NCBI GenBank assembly: GCA_016648135.1
Contig: JADDOH010002580.1
Coordinates: 105,024-169,023 of the forward strand
Origin: Agrypnia vestita
Taxonomy: Eukaryota > Arthropoda > Insecta > Trichoptera > Phryganeidae
Length of the DNA: 64,000 nt
Direction of reading: 5' to 3'
Shown piece by piece: positions 20,205 through 32,690 of this stretch. Below the pieces are notes generated by a model, which saw only the letters and a program-made list of their open reading frames with translations, ran no database searches and was not told where the DNA came from. The position numbers and the translations under genes are program-made. The number at the start of each line of letters is the position of its first letter. Within the stretch, counting starts at the first letter, position 1.

Positions 20205-23098
20205 TATACAGCAACGATATGTTATTTTACACCTAGGTCTATAAAAAAATACCTCTGAGGTGCCCACGTAAAATTGGTATTAAAATTAATTAAAATAACA
20301 GACTGTCATTTTACCTACGTCAGTGTTTGTGAATATAGGTGCACGTGCATTCAAGTGCCTAGAAGTGTGTTAATCTGTTTGCTATTTACAAAGAAAGAAG
20401 TCAATGAACTGACTTAATATAACCCGAGATGAGCCACATTAAAGTCAATAAACTAATGAATATTCCCACAAGAAGGATTTGCGTCACAGTCGATATCGGG
20501 TGAAGTTGCTGGGATGTGAACATCCGATGAGATCGTATTATAATAATTATTTTTAATTAATAATATTAAATAATCAATCATAATAATCAACAACAATAAT
20601 AAATCATTTATTTTCATTTCAAGTGTTGAGTTTGTCCCATAAAATACATATCATAGATAAAAGATAAAAAAATTTTACTGAGAAGAAAGTAAGTGAAGGA
20701 AATAAGCATTAAAATAAAATGAAAAAGATAACGTTTACAACGATAATAAATATTGTAGGGAACTGGGAACATAACTCCCGCGTTCGAGCGGGAGGGCTGG
20801 TTATAGTTGATACAACCGACCCAGAGGCAAAAAATGTTTGGCCTGTGTCGTTTGGCTCGTTTCTTCCCTTGGCGGGCACTTCATTTACCAGCACTCCACT
20901 CCATTACTCCAAATCAATGCGTAAGATCGTCGTGAATGTGAAAAACCACGTGGATTTTATGGCATCACACCGAACGTTGGATTTTCAAACATTCCAAAAT
21001 CCATTACGGCGCGGCTCCAATACCCTGCAATCGTTGAGAAAGCTGTCACAGTTTTGCTTCTGTTTGTGATGACTTACCGATGCGAGACAGGTTTTTCATC
21101 TTACGCTTACACCAAAAAAAGTACAGAAACAAACTGGAAGCAGCTCCAGATCTTAGCATTCAATAGCCAGACATAAAGCCTAATTTTAGTGCTATTAGAA
21201 AAAAAATATGTAAAAAAATTCATACTTCACATTAAAATTCATAGTTACATTGTATTTCTTTGCAAAATAAATGTTTTAAAATGCCTATAATGATTGTTTT
21301 TCATTTATATTTTTTGTTCTTTCTTTTCAAGTCAAACATTAAAATTTTTCAAACTACAAGGTATTCTTTTTTGTTAACAAAATAGGGTTTCATCAAGAAG
21401 AGTATGATCGATTAGGGTTCCGTGGCAAAAAAAAATCGGGAACCTCTGGTTTAGAGCTCCATTTGGGCGGAGTCAAAAATACATATTATACTCGGAGTCA
21501 AAAATATATACTGAGAGAATAACTACTGATGGCAATACCGTATCGTTATCGTGACGTCAGCCCTGAAGGTTCGTACTTAAATGTAATTTCAACACGACAA
21601 AGCCAAGCGTATGGTAGAATAAACCGGAAGGAATTATTTCATCCGTAAGACCTATAATTATAATTAAATTACATGTCTTATTCGAAAGTGTTTATCATCC
21701 CGTTCACACAAAATTTATTTATTTTAGCGTGCACAAGTTCTGGCATGAAATATACATTTATTTTATACTAAATATAGAGTGAAGTGGTTGAAAAGCTTTT
21801 TATTTACTGTAATATCAAACACAACCAACATAGTTTCGAATCTACAAATTGAATTATATAGAATCATGACGTGTAACTTAATACCTTTTAAAATATCAAA
21901 ATGTATTCAAAATTATCCTTTTACTGAACTGTACTCATTAAATATCAATCGATTACTATAATCTACTGTTACCAGATGATGTTTAGTATATCAGTTACAC
22001 GGTTGTATTTAACCGTTTGATTTCTATCTTTCTCTATCTTCTCCGAAATGTATTTTTACATAAAAACTCTTAAATTTGTACGATTTTTCATATTGCGTTT
22101 TTTAAACACAATTTATTATTTGTAAGGGTTGGCGTTAATTTTTTTTGTATTATATTTTCGTAAACTACGTACTCATATAATTTGGACCTTTTTACGAATA
22201 CCTATTTGGGATTTGCTGCATTTCTGATACTGTGTTCATTTAGAAACAAGAAATAACAATGGGATTAATTTTGTCACCTTTTTATTCTTACCACCCACGT
22301 GATACAATTATTACATCCATATTTATTATCATAGGATTATATTTATATATTATAGGAATCCTGTGATCGATTAAATTATTCTTTCCATCCACGTGACTGT
22401 CGGTAATCTAATATAAATAACCAAAAAACCTACCTACGGAGAAAACAACCATTTAACTTGGACAGAAACTATTCTGGTAATCGTCGACTCCGAAAAAGTT
22501 CGCCGAATGGTCCTGCATAGATAATCCAACGATATACGAAAGTACAATTTTTAAAATGAACAAAGAATTTAAATTGGATTGTTTTTATTTTCACCGAGAA
22601 CACTTTATATACTCGGGACGATTCAAAATGTTCTACTCTGAATACTGAATTTTCCAGTAAAGTTTATTTTACTTTAGCTGTTTCAAAAATAGCCCCGGGC
22701 TTTTGTGAGAGTTTTCCAAAATATGTTTGGAAAATTCCCAAATTCACCTTAAAATGTCTAACCGAACCTATGAAAATGCTTCGGTAGCTCTGATTATTTA
22801 TATTTGTCTGTATTCTGGGAAAATCCACCGCCAGCAATTTGCCTGCCAGAGTTTATGGTTTACCGACTCCTGTACAGCAATGCAGCAAGCTAATCCTGTC
22901 GTCAATAATGTGTTGTTATTTTTCAATTAAATTCCCTATTACATGTGCTTACTAAAATAAATAATTTTTCCAGTATTACGAATTCGTAATCAAGAATTGA
23001 CTGAAAGAAATTCATAATTGGAGCTGATTTTTTTTATTTCAAATTCGCAAAAATGGAAATAATTTATTTCATATTTTTCAAGAGAATTCTGTACTCAA
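20205..23098. other. Long stretch without supported gene
   Basis: A 116-codon frame at 20719-21069 (+) is the longest; its first half overlaps an open frame on the other strand and no family is recognised. CGTTCGAGCGGGAGG near 20780 is locally GC-rich. The rest is AT-rich with short frames. Confidence 0.45.
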
Positions 23099-23544
23099 TT
23101 AATGTATATTATAGATGTATTTTTTCAAGGGAGAGTAGGTATGGAAGTCTTCTTTGGGTGGCCATAGGACTTACGACCTATCGTACGGTTGGCTTAGGTG
23201 ATCACTTTACACATATGTAACGTTCGCCATTTCCACCCATGATAGAATACCATGTTTATTAATTTTTTGGAAGTTGTATATATATTAAATTTTTGCGCCA
23301 CGTTACACATGTGAGTTCTAATGACCCCCTAGCGGCTAGCACCAAAGCTTTTTCCTTCCTCTTGAATAACCACAGATATCGCTAAACGAGACATCTATAT
23401 TGATTTTGGAGTTTTTTAGATATATACTTTATCTTGTCTAATGGAATTCATCCGAATTTCTATCATTACGCTAGTATACGCCAGAAATATTATTTTAAAA
23501 AAAAATACAGTTTCGCCTCTGTGAGACATCTATAATATACATTA
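23099..23544. repeat. Palindromic repeat family D, diverged copy
   Basis: Starts AATGTATATTATAGATGTAT and ends in the matching inverted sequence. The left arm keeps the landmarks AAGTGATCACTTTACACA-like and CGCCATTTCCACCCATGATA shared with 36346-36975. The right arm is largely deleted except for its end. Non-coding. Confidence 0.65.
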
Positions 23545-24166
23545 ATTGATTATTAATGTCCCTGTGATAAACAATCCGTTCTGTTCTGAAAAATTTTGAC
23601 ATACTCAAAATATTCAGAATTCTGTACTGTTTACCACTTATTAATTATTATTATAAAACTTATTTTCAGACAAAGAAGAATGAACGTGCACTAAACGATT
23701 ATGCAAGGAAAATTTTGAGGCGTGCCTTGCCCAGTTCTAGATACTGAATTTGGGCGTCGACGCTGCAACAATGAATTTATATATTTCGTTAAGCAAAGTG
23801 TGTCAAGAATTCTGAAAATATAAATACTTGGTTGGTTGAGCTCAGTGGAGAAGACGACCGAATAACAATCACCGTAGTCAGTGGTGAACGCAAGACCAGC
23901 AGGGCGCTAGATCCAAGAAGAAGAAGAAGAAGAAGAAAACCAAAGGGAACGATAATATCATCAAAAACTTATCTTCATATCTAAATCCTGAAATGATGCA
24001 TTAAGGGTTCAATGGCGGAAAACGTTTGAGGAGGCCAAGACCCACAAGAGGTCGCAGAGTCAATAATCCATTATTCAAACCCTCTAAACGTGTGATAGTA
24101 TTTGATGTTTCCCGTTTACAGCGTCGGGAAGTGTTTAGTAAAAAAATTCAATGATTTTATCAATAA
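23545..24166. other. Unassigned, with GAA microsatellite
   Basis: (AAG)n repeat at about 23916-23937. Otherwise no recognised feature. Confidence 0.45.
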
Positions 24167-24588
24167 CTAGCTGTGCCCGCGCGGCTTCGCACGTGTAGAT
24201 TTTTAGTTCACTGTTTGGATCGTCATAGAACTTTCGCGAACCTTCTAGAACATTATTCTTCTAGAACCTTCATGAAATTTATCGAATGTACAGGAACCTT
24301 CTAGACACACCGACACATTCCGCCACTCAGTTTAGAACCTTATTGAACTTTCGGGAATTTTCTAGAACCTTCTCCTTCCAGAACTTTCTAGAGCAGGTTT
24401 TTCTGGAACCTTCTAGACTCACCGACACAGTCGGCGTGCCTATTTTGAAACAATCTGAAGCATTTGCGGCCTTCCCATGATAAAACAATGTACTTGAAAG
24501 CACATTTTCGTCACCCACTCCCACCCACGCAAAGCAAGCACCTTGGCGGGTAGGGAAAACGGATTTATTTTTATATATATATATATTG
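24167..24588 (-). mobile_element. Helitron-like non-autonomous element, copy 3
   Basis: On the minus strand it ends GCGCGGGCACAG then CTAG (24170-24167) before T, with the same body as copies 1 and 2 and an AT microsatellite at its 5' side. A short open frame across it is an accident of the repeat. Confidence 0.6.
24227..24420. promoter_or_regulatory. Heat-shock-element-like array inside Helitron-like copy 3
   Basis: A perfect five-unit run of alternating GAA/TTC pentamers lies at 24227-24251, with further runs to about 24420. It mirrors the arrays in copies 1 and 2. Confidence 0.55.
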
Positions 24589-25200
24589 ATATATTGATTT
24601 TATAATGTATGGCGAGAGTTTGCTGTTTTCCCTAGAGTTATGCGTAATTAATAACGTTGGCAGTGAAATTCACAAAAGATCAAAGTGGCATACGAATATC
24701 CAAAGAAGAAGTAGCTGACCTTGTGTCTCATAACGCAGTAAAATATTACTGAAAATATGGACCACGGAAGAAAGAGAATATCGCATCTAAAAAGACTAAG
24801 ACAATGGTTTGGATTTTGAGCTTTTTCGAGCCACAGTGGTGTTACGATGGGCGACGTCCATTGAATGGTAGCTCTTTTGTAATTAAACAACTATTTATAT
24901 CGATTTCATTTATCGATAATCATTTACTTTTCATCGGGTTTGTGTTTTCTGGGGTATGACGTCGTATTATTACGAGCTTTTCGGCCTAGGTTAGGCCATA
25001 AAGGTGAAGATTATAAGTGGCCGTGAAAACCTAAAAACATTTACCAATCAATTTTTATGAATTCGTAATATAAAAATAAATAGGTATCTATCCGACTATA
25101 CTGTATAGATTTCTTGCGTACCTACTTGAATATCTTTTAAAGTAATTATATTCCTATAATTAATAAGAATATACTTTGTTTTACACCAATTGCTTGTTAA
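24589..25200. other. Unassigned sequence
   Basis: Short frames only. Confidence 0.4.
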
Positions 25201-25205
25201 AAATA

Positions 25206-25243
25206 CCAACATGTTTTAGAGCCAATGATCTATTCATCAGAAT
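25206..25243 (-). other. Hairpin-AAAAC motif, PLE/hammerhead-like
   Basis: The minus strand reads CTGATGAATAGATCATTGG, then CTCTAAAACATGTTGG. The CTGATGA string and the ACATGTTGG end resemble the other PLE-type motifs in this window, but the GAAA core string is changed to TAAAA. Confidence 0.35.
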
Positions 25244-26487
25244 ATATCGTGTACTAAAAAAATAGTTACATACATATTTTTTATCATTTATTATATTTAT
25301 TTATACAGTAGACAAATAATAATATTTTTTTATAATTAGTTCATTCTATGTTATTATTTAACAGACATTATACTCCCCATAATATGAGCCAAAGCTCGAG
25401 CTTATGGGAGTTATTATATATCCTGATGAAAGACAGACAATAACAAAATAAAATTTAAAAAAATAGGTGATGAATAAATAATTGAGTACTAATATAAAAA
25501 CAAATTTAAAAGAACTATTTGCAAAAAGGACCTATTTGCTATTTTTGGAGATGTGATTATATATAGACCTTTTATTTTCCCATTAAAAACTTTTAGACCT
25601 GCCAACATCCATTGTTTTAAGCACTCAAAACTCACAAATGTTTTTAGTATGAGTTTATTTTAAGAATCTGAAAGTTCGTTAGAGTTTTTTCTTTGACGTC
25701 ATCGTGACAGATAATTCAATGAAATTGTATCGTTGACATACAAAAAGCCATTTCAAGAACACAATAAAATATGAATGAATATTCTCTTTGTCATAAATCT
25801 GATAAAACCGACATTGGGCATACACAAATTTATCTTTATAAGAACATAACATTTGTTTATTTCTTTATAACATTTTCTATACATAAAATAATCATACATT
25901 ATAAGGGGTGGGTACTCTATTTATATCTCCAAATATTTCCAGAATTAAGGTATTTTCCATTCCAAAGCAGCTGGCTTTAACCGCATTGCTAAATGGTATT
26001 ATAATTTGTGTAGGTACATTAATATAATAATAATCTTATTACTGTATACTTAACAACAGCACAAGGGGGTGCTTACAAAATTTAAGGCGTAGATATCTAT
26101 TAAATTTTATTTATTTTTCTGTATAATTTATCTTTTTTTTAATAGTATACTCTTACAAATGGGAGTGCTCTATTCTATAAAAATTCTCAATTGATTAATG
26201 CGAGACTTAGTGGGAATTACAGAATTACTTTCCATTTTAGTTCGAGTCCAGTAGTTTCAGTTAATTCAGTTAAATAATTTTAAGTGTTTTATTAGTAAAT
26301 TTAATATTGCTTATTTCTTCATCTTCATCTTATTTTTATCCGTTTAATTTTCTTTAAGTAGCCTGACAATATCAGAAAATTATATTTAGAAGTTATTTCA
26401 AATATCATTGAAAGATTTGGCAAATACTTCGTGGTGCTACATTATAATTTAAAATATGTTTTATTTTACTGTGTAATACACATGCAC
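25244..26487. other. Unassigned sequence
   Basis: AT-rich, with short frames and no recognised motif. Confidence 0.4.
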
Positions 26488-26913
26488 AATATGAGTTATT
26501 AAATTATTACTATAGTTTCGAGAGGAGCAGTCCCTCTCCTCATCAGGTATAGATAATAACTAACTTAAATACAAAATTTATCAATCTAATTGGGTAGGTC
26601 AGGGGGGCGCGAGGTGGGGAGGGGTATTTTTTTCCGCAAACAGCTCTAGGATCGGAGAAGTGGACTGAAATGTGATATTATTTATTAGTGTAAATAATAA
26701 ATAATATAACATTTCAGTCCACTTCTACAGTCCACAAATAATAAATAATATAACACAAGTCACCAATCCTAGAGTTTTTCCAGAAAAAAATTCCCCTCCC
26801 CAACGATTGATTAGATTGATAAATTTTGTATTTAAGTTAGTTATTATCTATACCTGATGATGAGAAGGACTGCTCCTCTCGAAACTATAATATATAATTT
26901 AATAACTCATATT
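26488..26913. repeat. Palindromic repeat with hammerhead-like motif in each arm
   Basis: Left arm begins AATATGAGTTATTAAAT and the right arm ends in its complement. A second nested inverted pair (AAGTGGACTGAAATGT) is at the centre. Each arm contains CCTGATGA, a GAGAGGA-type hairpin, then CTCGAAACTATA: minus strand at 26514-26555, plus strand at 26850-26888. Head-to-head copies of one unit explain the structure best. Confidence 0.65.
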
Positions 26914-26924
26914 GATCATAACCA

Positions 26925-27290
26925 TCCGTTATAAGTCTAAAATGTTCAAGCAACAATGGCCTAAAATCAATAGTTATGGAGATATGCAATATCAAATTTT
27001 GCATTTTTTTTCCAATATTTCTGACTTATTTTTTGCAAAAAGTTGAACTATCATTACAGTGACTTATATCGATTGTAAAAAATTCATTCGCTTTAACACA
27101 AGTCGAATAAAATGATAAAAACCTTGTCAAAATTTTAAAAAGTTATTTTCTACAAGGTCTTCACCATTTTATTTAAGTAGGTATATTATATTAGGCCATA
27201 GTTGCATGAACATTTTAGACTCATAACATAGTCAGGAATCTACCTGACAAGTTTCTGCTGCTAGCTCTGGTACACTCTCTATATCCCATC
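26925..27290. repeat. Palindromic repeat family C, copy 1
   Basis: Left part reads GTCTAAAATGTTCAAGCAAC and the right part ends with GAACATTTTAGACTCATAAC, an inverted pair. The inner sequences (GGAGATATGCAATATCAAA and AATATTTCTGACTTATTTTT) recur at 45219-45690. Confidence 0.6.
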
Positions 27291-27881
27291 TATATCTCAG
27301 AAAGTTAGCACCCGAGGTTGGTGATCTGAAGCATATTGTATAAGATTAAAAAGCTTCTCAAGTCTACAAAAAAAAGAATTCAAAAACAAATCGTCAAAAT
27401 AACAATTCCTCAATATTGTTAATACGTTGTGGTATACTTTTCATTCGTCAATATTTTAATCTCGTCAAAGTTAAGAAAGCGTATAGTTTATCTAAAAAAC
27501 ATTATTTTATTATGATAAAACATTTATAATGCATACAAGATATAATGAGTGAGTGTATTTGGAATACTCTTCTATTACATAACCGGAAATCCTTTTATGA
27601 AGGAACACAATGGGTTAACATACTGTGTTGTTGTTTTCTAATGAAAGATTTTCATATTTCACATTTGCAACAAGTAAAAACACAATATGTTGTACCGTTT
27701 GTGTGAGTAAAGGAAACACATGTTTCCATAAAGACAATAATAATAATCTAACAGAAACATGTGTGTCACTCGCGACTTGATTGTGCGGTGTTGTATTACT
27801 TAACAGCGAATATACGGGACTGTTACATCGTAATAAATTATTTTGTGCACCAAAACATTTGCGACCTTCGTTTTTAAACTT
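27291..27881. other. Unassigned sequence
   Basis: No motif recognised. Around 27.62-27.78 kb AACACA/TGTGTT words recur. Confidence 0.4.
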
Positions 27882-27884
27882 TTA

Positions 27885-28570
27885 AGCCATGTATTCACTA
27901 GGGAACAAATAACATTCCGCAACATTCCGCGCGGCATGTCGCATCAACATCTACGCTCATGTTTCGGGGACAAAGACGCGGTCATTTGACGTGTACACAC
28001 ACGTTAAATGATGATTAGTGCTGCGCATCTATTTATTCTTATGAGTTTATCGAAAAGTAAGAGCAGAAAAAGGTGGTGGGTGTGAAAGTATTTACTGAAA
28101 AGGAAAAGAAGGATGGATATTCTATCTTTTGTCAATTTCACTCGAATGAGAACAACTAATTTTGAAAATTTATAACAAATAATCTGGCCTTCCATAGCCA
28201 AGCAAGGCACAATATTACGGAACGCTGCTGGCCCTCACATCAGACTTGCAATTACAGCTCAATTAGAGCTCGATCAGTTGGATAACAATCTCGTTTCCCC
28301 ACACTAATGTCATGTTGAGTGGTATACAGTTACAGCGTATGCGCATTCACTTGTAAACATACCACGTGGTACTGACGCGCGGCGCGATGTCGCGGTGAGT
28401 TCGCTCGGGAACCGTGCGTATGGCAACGTTGCTACGGCACGTAGAAATGCTACGCTATGTTGTGCGCGACGTCGTGGAACAGTGCGCGACGTTGCAACGT
28501 CACGTAGACTCCATGCCGCGCGGACTGTTAGCTATTGAGAGACAATTTGTTCCCTAGTGAATACATGGCT
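27885..28570 (+). mobile_element. PIF/Harbinger-type element, family A copy 2
   Basis: 686-bp copy with ends AGCCATGTATTCACTAGGGA and its complement, flanked by TTA (27882-27884 and 28571-28573). It lies in the opposite orientation to the copy at 9083-9750 and has an extra middle segment. Transposase remnant on the plus strand. Confidence 0.8.
28008..28230 (+). pseudogene. PIF/Harbinger transposase N-terminal fragment with stops
   Basis: Same protein segment as at 9345-9611 (SLSKSKSRKRWWV, FVNFTRM, SIAKQGTILRNA). It has a stop straight after WWV, a second stop in the middle, and a deletion of the DILCDIRMSNG part. More decayed than copy 1. Confidence 0.65.
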
Positions 28571-28573
28571 TTA

Positions 28574-29520
28574 CTCACAGATGATGTTCCCTGTTAGCTA
28601 CGCAAGATGTGCGCGCACACTTATGCATTGCGAGCACTATTGTATGTTGGCGACCATGTTGCAGTATGCTGATTTATCCTGTATAAGATTACCAACATTT
28701 CAGACATTGGTTTAATGTTCAAAATGTTGGTGATCTTATAACTCTTTTTACCTGCCCCTCTGCCGCCGTCTGTCTTCCTCTCTATCATATCTCTTCCTTT
28801 TTTCTCATTACAGAGAATGTTTCCGAAGTATGCGGCCTCTATTAATAACATAATTCTGCGGGCGAAAGGATCAACCGAATTAGGAAAAAATCCAAGTTTT
28901 CCCAAAAATTTTCACAAAAATTGGAAATTTCGTTTGTTTACAAAATAACTCTTAAAACATTATTTTTACCTTATTTTTACACCAGTAATATGTTTTATGC
29001 ATAAGAACGTTGAACCAAGCTGTCTAATGTCGTTACTTGCCAAATTTTTCAAATAATTAATCATGTTCTTTGATATTCTTCAAAAAATTAAAACACTAAA
29101 CATAAATTATTTTCTGACTCATCCAATTTTTCTTTGGTAGATATATATCTAAAGAACAACTCTGCATACTTATCTGAAAACTCGATTTTATTGACTCATT
29201 CGGTTGTCCTTTTTGTCCATAACCCCTCCTTTTCTATCCGCTCTAACCCCGCTTCCTACCCTTACCACACCCAATCCTCATAAATACTGTATGTAATTGT
29301 TTTTAATTTAGTTAAAAATGTGTTATTGATAATGAAAGTTATCTCGAAAACGTTCTAACATTTAAATAAAATATATAGTGGAAAAAACGGTGTTTTTCAA
29401 TTCAATTTATACTTAAGATATTAAAAATGAATTTCCACAATGTTTCACAAAAAAACTTTGAATATTTATCATATTAATTAAATTTAATTGATTATTTATT
29501 AGTAATATTTTTTACAATTA
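28574..29520. other. Unassigned sequence with small inverted repeat
   Basis: ATAAGATTACCAACATTT at about 28682 and its near complement at about 28724 form a loose hairpin. A 94-codon minus-strand frame (28621-28905) has no recognised family. Confidence 0.4.
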
Positions 29521-29522
29521 CA

Positions 29523-29860
29523 TGCTTTAATAATTTCTAATGATTCTAAGTTATTCAATTTCAGACCAAAATTATTTATTTGTAAAATAGAAAGTCTTAA
29601 ATTTTTATCAAAACCATTATCATTTTTTAATAAATGATTTGCAAATTCAGAAAAACCGTGATTATCCAGACATCTTAAATGCTTTTCTAACTCTTACATT
29701 GAAATTTTGACCGGTTTTTTTCAATATAAAACGCTATACAATCTTTACACGACAGTCTACAAACACCTAAACCGTTAAATATATTATCTTTATCTTTTAA
29801 ATTTATGAGAAGTTTCCCTATATTATTATTTGCATAAAATGCAGGTCTAATATTTTTCCA
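29523..29860 (-). pseudogene. Penelope-like element: GIY-YIG endonuclease C-terminal remnant
   Basis: Read on the minus strand, the segments are RPAFYANNNIGKLL, then GVCRLSCKDCIAFYIE, then EKHLRCL...EFANHLL and ESLEIIKA. This order (zinc-finger-like cysteines, Y-I-G region, K/EHL segment, leucine/glutamate end) is that of the C-terminal GIY-YIG domain of Penelope-like retroelements. The usual YIG is YIE here. A frameshift lies between the YIE and EKHL segments. Reverse transcriptase not found nearby. Confidence 0.7.
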
Positions 29861-30950
29861 TTATGATGGAAAGGTTTTTTCAGAAACACCTAGGTGTAAT
29901 TAATAAAATATAAGTAGATAATAAAATCAATTTTTAAAATGTCATACTACAAATTTGCTCAATCAATTGAAACAAATTCAATATTACATTTTTTGTTGGC
30001 TCTTGATAAAGTATATTTCAAACTATCATTATTAAGGAAAAATTTTGAAAAAAAATGGCCGTGAGATATCCATTCCCATGGAACTCCTCCGCCGTAACTG
30101 CAACATTCCCCAGAGCAGGTTTAATATGTTCTTATTAAGAAATCAAATATCTGTAATATAGCATATTCGAATTGGAAAAAAACCATCTGTTGTAAAATTG
30201 GAAAAAAAACTTTTAAAAAAATCCTTAATTATGTTTTATATACGATTGTTATTGACAACCAATTTATCTTTAAAAAATCCTTATGCTACATCATAGATAC
30301 TTCCTGTTTTAATACGTGTATAACCTTTTCTCTCTCGAATGTGCGTTAGAGAATGTTGCATCTCAGTTAGAAGAGGTCCACAGGGGAAAGACATGACGCG
30401 GCCATTTCGTTTTAAATAGGGTGGATTAATTCTTTAAAAGACACGGTTTGGGACGAAATTTAAAAAAAAATTAAAATAATGTCTATTGTAAAAATAAACT
30501 TTTGTTTTTGTAGGGCATTTAATTATGGAAAAATAAAAACTTTAACTTCAGTACAAATGTGTCTTAAGCATACCGTGAGAGGGCATATTATTCCACTGTG
30601 ACCCTAAACCCTTTCCTAAAGAACAGGTTTAATTCATCTCTGTCATTTTTTATATTCTATAGTGCAGACCGATTGTGACAAAGTGACAAATTTATAATAA
30701 ATCTTGCTTTAAAATTTTAAGCTAATCATAAAATTACCAGGAGTGCAAACGTGAAAAACCGTTTTTTCAGGCCCCCAAACATACCAAAATTTAATTAGAT
30801 GCCTATTAATTAGGTGCGAAGGTTAATGTGTCTGACATTAAGCGGAAGATTTATACAGTAGGACAAGCCAGCAAAATAAACTAACACATTCCGCGTTAAA
30901 TTAAAGTAAACATTATAGAATTACCCGCTAGCGAGTACCTACTCTTGAAA
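29861..30950. other. Unassigned sequence
   Basis: No supported gene; AT-rich. Confidence 0.4.
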
Positions 30951-30954
30951 ATAA

Positions 30955-31320
30955 CTAACTAACTAACCATCGCACCGTTCCCCACAGGGATAGACATATA
31001 AGATAGAACGTCACACTATTCCGTTCTGGCACAACACTTTTGCCTCATCCACTTTCACACATATTCTCGTGCACGCTCTTCTTCGCTCCAATATTTGGTT
31101 TATCTGTCTCTCATTGTCATTCGCGGACGTCCTCTGTTTCTTCTGCCTTCAACACTTGCCCCATAAATTATCTTTACCTAACGTTCTTCATTGTCCAACC
31201 ACCTCAGCAACCCTTTCTTTATGCTATCAACTAAGCTGGAGCAGAAATACATTCACTTCTAATTCATTTTTTCTCCACACTACCTTACAAACATTTTTTC
31301 CATACGCGCCTTAGTTAACG
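30955..31320 (-). pseudogene. LINE ORF2 3' end, TTAG-tailed family
   Basis: The minus strand ends in TTAGTTAGTT after a diverged CCTGTGGGGAACGG box. Upstream it keeps a decayed counterpart of the 52.6-52.9 kb copy (GKRGRPR-like region, many stops). The short open frames here are shadows of that decayed coding region. Confidence 0.5.
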
Positions 31321-31450
31321 CTTTCCAACCGCATTCAGTCTACTTTCGTTTTTTTTTGCCACCTTCATTTTTTTGCCACCTCAGAGTTGGCGCCAGAGCT
31401 CTGTAAGTCATGATTCCTTCGACAGATTCCTATTGATTCGGAGCACTTTT

Positions 31451-31728
31451 TACTCCCTTTCTTTTAACTCCTAGCGTCTGCTTGTCTGCTGTCTGCCGAT
31501 AAAACTTTGGATCGATTTTTTACCCTTTTCCCGTGATCCAATTAAGCTGAAACTTTGCAGGCAGACTCATGGCAACGATATAAATGATCTAAGAAATTTT
31601 CGTTTAAAAAAATAATAATTGTAATATAATTTTGGATTTTTCGAAATTTTAATTATTTATATATTGTTTAATTTTCAAGCCCGTCGCGTGGTGTAGGCAC
31701 GAAACCTGTTTCAATGAGAAAGGGAGTG
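31451..31728 (+). repeat. ACTCCCTTTC-ended repeat, copy 1
   Basis: Begins ACTCCCTTTCTTTTAACTC and ends GAGAAAGGGAGT, giving inverted 10-bp ends. The interior contains GGATCGATTTTTTACCCTTT and AGCTGAAACTTTGCAGGCAG. It belongs to a family with copies at 32.4, 33.95, 34.2, 35.3, 47.0 and 57.2 kb. Non-coding; class uncertain (MITE or SINE). Confidence 0.65.
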
Positions 31729-32405
31729 TAATAAAAACTTGATTTTTATGAGTTAGATTTTACTTTGTTTCCAGCAGTCACTCTCAGATTTGCCGATCCT
31801 AATATTCTTCTCAAATACACAACCTCGTTCATTTGTTTTCGGCATTCATTGCTTACCATCACATCTTAAGTTTCAATTCTTAAACTAGTACTACTTTCCT
31901 TATATATAGAATCAATTGCTCGTATGAGCTTACTCTTAACCCCGTTCTTATGAAAAGCAAAGCATAGCAAAGCAAGTAGCACGCGTTCTTTTCTATGGAG
32001 ATTGATTAAACAATATTTAATAGGTAAGAAAATCCAGCTAATCTCGAAGTATTTTTAAAAATCTAATTTGACTGCATTTCGCCGAAGTAAAAACTATAGT
32101 ATTTGTTAAGCGAAGCATTTAACATTTCTCCAAACTTAATTTACTAACATAAAACATTACTCTTGTGTATATTAATTCATATTTGCAGCGATTTATAAAA
32201 ATTTTCATTAAGTCATTATTTTAAAAAGAATTGGGAAATTAATTATTTATTCGATTGAATTTAAATCACTGTCAAAGAGTCCGCAATAATTAGATTTAAA
32301 AATGAACATGATGTTATTAACCTGTACCTACTTTAATATTCTACTTAGTTAAAATTTATTCTGGATGTTTAAAAAACTAACCCATAAAAAACAAGTTTTT
32401 ATTTT
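31729..32405. other. Unassigned sequence
   Basis: AT-rich, with no recognised feature apart from an AAGCAAAGCATAGCAAAGCA microrepeat at about 31954-31973. Confidence 0.4.
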
Positions 32406-32690
32406 ACTCCTTTTCTCATTTACTAATTGAAACAGGTTTCGCGCCTAATCCACACGTCGAGCCCGAGTCGGGCGACACTACGAAAGGGAGTAATGAAAAA
32501 TTTTGAAAAAAGAAAAATTAAAGTATAATTACTAAAAGTTTTTCAACGAAAATTTCTTAGATCATTTTCATCATCGCCACGAGTCTGCCTGCAAAGTTTC
32601 AGCTTGATTGGATTAAGGGAAAAGGCTTAAAAACCGATACAAAGTTTTTCGTCAGACAAGCCTACAAGCTTGAGTTAAAAGAAAGGGGGT
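32406..32690 (-). repeat. ACTCCCTTTC-ended repeat, copy 2
   Basis: Inverted relative to copy 1: AAAATTTCTTAGATCATT and TTGCAGGCAGACTCG-type interior words appear as complements, ending GAAAGGGGGTAAAAA. Confidence 0.6.

Noticed and set aside
20719..21069. Possible 116-residue host protein
   Set aside because: No recognised motif. An antisense frame overlaps the first half and no splice or promoter evidence was seen.
24327..24524. 65-codon minus-strand frame
   Set aside because: Its KxxxEN/RKF words are the translation of the HSE-like repeat.
31040..31314. Two overlapping plus-strand frames
   Set aside because: They are antisense shadows of a decayed LINE 3' end.
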